From the NCBI GenBank assembly GCA_947481355.1, contig CANKGM010000089.1:1-7608 (forward strand): a stretch of 7,608 nt of DNA, given 5' to 3'. Position numbers and translations under genes: made by a program. Below are positions 6,335 through 7,608 of the stretch, piece by piece. This DNA comes from Chitinophagaceae bacterium (GTDB taxonomy: Bacteria; Bacteroidota; Bacteroidia; Chitinophagales; Chitinophagaceae). Position 1 is the first letter of the stretch. The number at the start of each line of letters is the position of its first letter. The notes beneath the pieces are model-generated. The model did not search any database. It saw nothing but the letters and a program-made list of their open reading frames with translations, and was not told where the DNA came from.

Positions 6335-7573
6335 TTATTGTTCAGCAAGATACCAGAGGGTATTGCTATTCGAAGGCTTGAGAACGGTTGATGCAATTCT
6401 ATGCAAATCATCTACTGTTACTGCCTGATAACGTTTAAACTCTTCATTCATCTTTTCTCCATCACCAAGTAATTCATAAAAAGCAAGACTTCCAGCTCTG
6501 TTCATCACACTCATATCTTCGAATGCCATTACGCTTTCGGTTTTATTTTGAACTTTCTGTAATTCACGCTCATCAATCATTTCATTTCTCACTTTATCCA
6601 ACTCTTTTTCAATAGCATCTTCGGCTAAACGGATATCTACACCCTTTACTAATTGACCTTCAATGGTAAGTAGCCCTCTATCTAGACTACCAAAATGATA
6701 ACATGTTATATGAACAAATAATTGATCTTCTTTAACCAATTTTTGATATAATCTAGAAGATGCTCCACCTCCAATTATATCTATCAATAAATCAGTTACA
6801 TAATAGTCATCGTCATTTCGGGAACACATATGCCATGTCTTGTAAATGGCATCCATAGGGACCTTTCGATGAACTGTCCTTCTTCGTTCCTCTTCTTGAA
6901 TTTTTTCTTGAGGAATCATTCTAGTGTATTTATTCCCTGAAGGAATATCACCAAACCATTTTTCAGAAAGTGATTTAACTTGTTCTGTAGACACATCACC
7001 TGCTACAACTAAAATAGCATTTGAAGGAGTATAATGCTTGAAGAAAAAGTTTTTTACGTCTTCTAATTGTGCATCTTCAACATGCGATAATTCTTTCCCT
7101 ATTGTCATCCATCTATAAGGATGTTCCTTATATGCCAACTCTCTCATAATGTGCCATACATCTCCATATGGCTTATTAATGTAATGCTCTTTAAATTCCT
7201 CGCAGACTACCTTACGTTGGACATCTAAACTTTTCTTACTAAAGGCCAGACTTAGCATTCTATCACTCTCAAGCCAAAATGCAGTTTCTACATTTTCAGC
7301 AGGTAATTGACAATAGTAATTAGTTAAGTCATTGGTAGTATAGGCGTTATTCTCACCACCTGCATTCTGAAGTGGGTCATCATAATCTGGTATATTGATT
7401 GATCCTCCAAACATAAGATGTTCAAACAGATGGGCGAAGCCTGTCTGATTAGGATTCTCATCTCTTGCCCCAACATCATACAAAACATTTACAACTGCCA
7501 TAGGAGAACTTTTGTCTGGATGTACCAGCACTTTTAGTCCATTTGGCAAAATAAACCTATCAAATTTTATCAT
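6335..7573 (-). CDS. M16 family zinc metallopeptidase, catalytic (HXXEH) subunit
   Basis: This 412-residue protein is a single M16B-type unit: two homologous halves that form a peptide-degrading chamber when paired with a partner. The N-terminal half opens with the usual FxLxNGLKV strand (FILPNGLKV, residues 7-15) and carries the inverse zinc motif HLFEH at 48-52 (His48 and His52 as ligands, Glu51 as catalytic base). The third ligand is probably Glu125 or Glu126 in VVCEEFKEH, followed by the typical NKPYG. The C-terminal half has the GGGASSRLYQ segment with Arg274, but the Tyr of the family's Arg/Tyr substrate-binding pair, expected about 13 residues later, is replaced (sequence DQLFVHI). No signal peptide is seen, so a cytoplasmic location is inferred. 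The stop lies 24 bases before the start of a second M16 gene that lacks the zinc motif but has the full Arg/Tyr pair, so the two probably form one enzyme. The start is the ATG at 7573; no strong ribosome-binding site precedes it. The substrate is unknown; protein or peptide turnover is likely. Confidence 0.93.
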   Translation of the reverse strand: MIKFDRFILPNGLKVLVHPDKSSPMAVVNVLYDVGARDENPNQTGFAHLFEHLMFGGSINIPDYDDPLQNAGGENNAYTTNDLTNYYCQLPAENVETAFWLESDRMLSLAFSKKSLDVQRKVVCEEFKEHYINKPYGDVWHIMRELAYKEHPYRWMTIGKELSHVEDAQLEDVKNFFFKHYTPSNAILVVAGDVSTEQVKSLSEKWFGDIPSGNKYTRMIPQEKIQEEERRRTVHRKVPMDAIYKTWHMCSRNDDDYYVTDLLIDIIGGGASSRLYQKLVKEDQLFVHITCYHFGSLDRGLLTIEGQLVKGVDIRLAEDAIEKELDKVRNEMIDERELQKVQNKTESVMAFEDMSVMNRAGSLAFYELLGDGEKMNEEFKRYQAVTVDDLHRIASTVLKPSNSNTLWYLAEQ

Positions 7574-7608
7574 GCTACAAATATCTTTAAATAAAAGGAA
7601 TACTGAAC

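Noticed and set aside
7574..7608. Possible promoter element GATATTTG just upstream of the first M16 gene
   Set aside because: It matches five of six defined -7 bases, but would place transcription start at or past the ATG, and no -33 region can be assessed within the 35 remaining bases.
1..7608. A hidden mobile element, CRISPR array, toxin-antitoxin pair or defence system
   Set aside because: No direct repeat arrays, transposase or integrase-like proteins, tRNA-like structures or small paired genes are seen; the window is almost fully occupied by six conventional genes.

Overview
The window looks like chromosomal DNA from a member of the Bacteroidota, probably a Cytophaga/Chitinophaga/Sphingobacterium-type lineage. 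This is an inference from several signs: AT-rich composition, no clear Shine-Dalgarno sequences before most genes, two short lipoprotein signals of the LLISC type, an E1 alpha/beta fusion common in this phylum, and a lipoprotein resembling Bacteroidota-restricted hypothetical families. All six genes are on the minus strand, so transcription runs from high to low coordinates. No gap between genes exceeds about 120 bases, and I see no RNA gene, CRISPR array, insertion sequence or prophage gene.

In transcription order (right to left): 7573-6335 and 6310-5030 encode a tandem pair of M16 (pitrilysin/processing-peptidase-like) proteins. The first has the zinc motif HLFEH. The second lacks it but keeps the Arg/Tyr pair that the first has lost, so they are probably two halves of one heteromeric peptidase. 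At 4990-3968 is a GH53 endo-beta-1,4-galactanase lipoprotein. It begins 39 bases after the M16 pair and stands apart from any visible SusC/SusD-type utilisation locus. At 3884-1884 is a 666-residue fused E1 alpha/beta component of a 2-oxoacid dehydrogenase complex (branched-chain, pyruvate or acetoin type), without E2 or E3 nearby. After a 117-base gap come a SlyD-like FKBP prolyl isomerase (1766-1296) and, 29 bases on, a lipoprotein of a hypothetical DUF6786-like family with mutarotase-like features (1266-37).

Likely transcription units are the M16 pair (perhaps with GH53), the E1 gene, and slyD plus the lipoprotein gene. The long gap before slyD holds a weak inverted repeat and a degenerate Bacteroidota-type promoter. 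An imperfect inverted repeat directly after the last stop codon (bases 2-36) could be a weak terminator.

Overall this is an ordinary housekeeping and accessory-metabolism neighbourhood. I found no convincing new defence, mobile or signalling system. The observations most worth following up are the split M16 active site, the uncharacterised lipoprotein, and the isolated, somewhat divergent GH53 enzyme.
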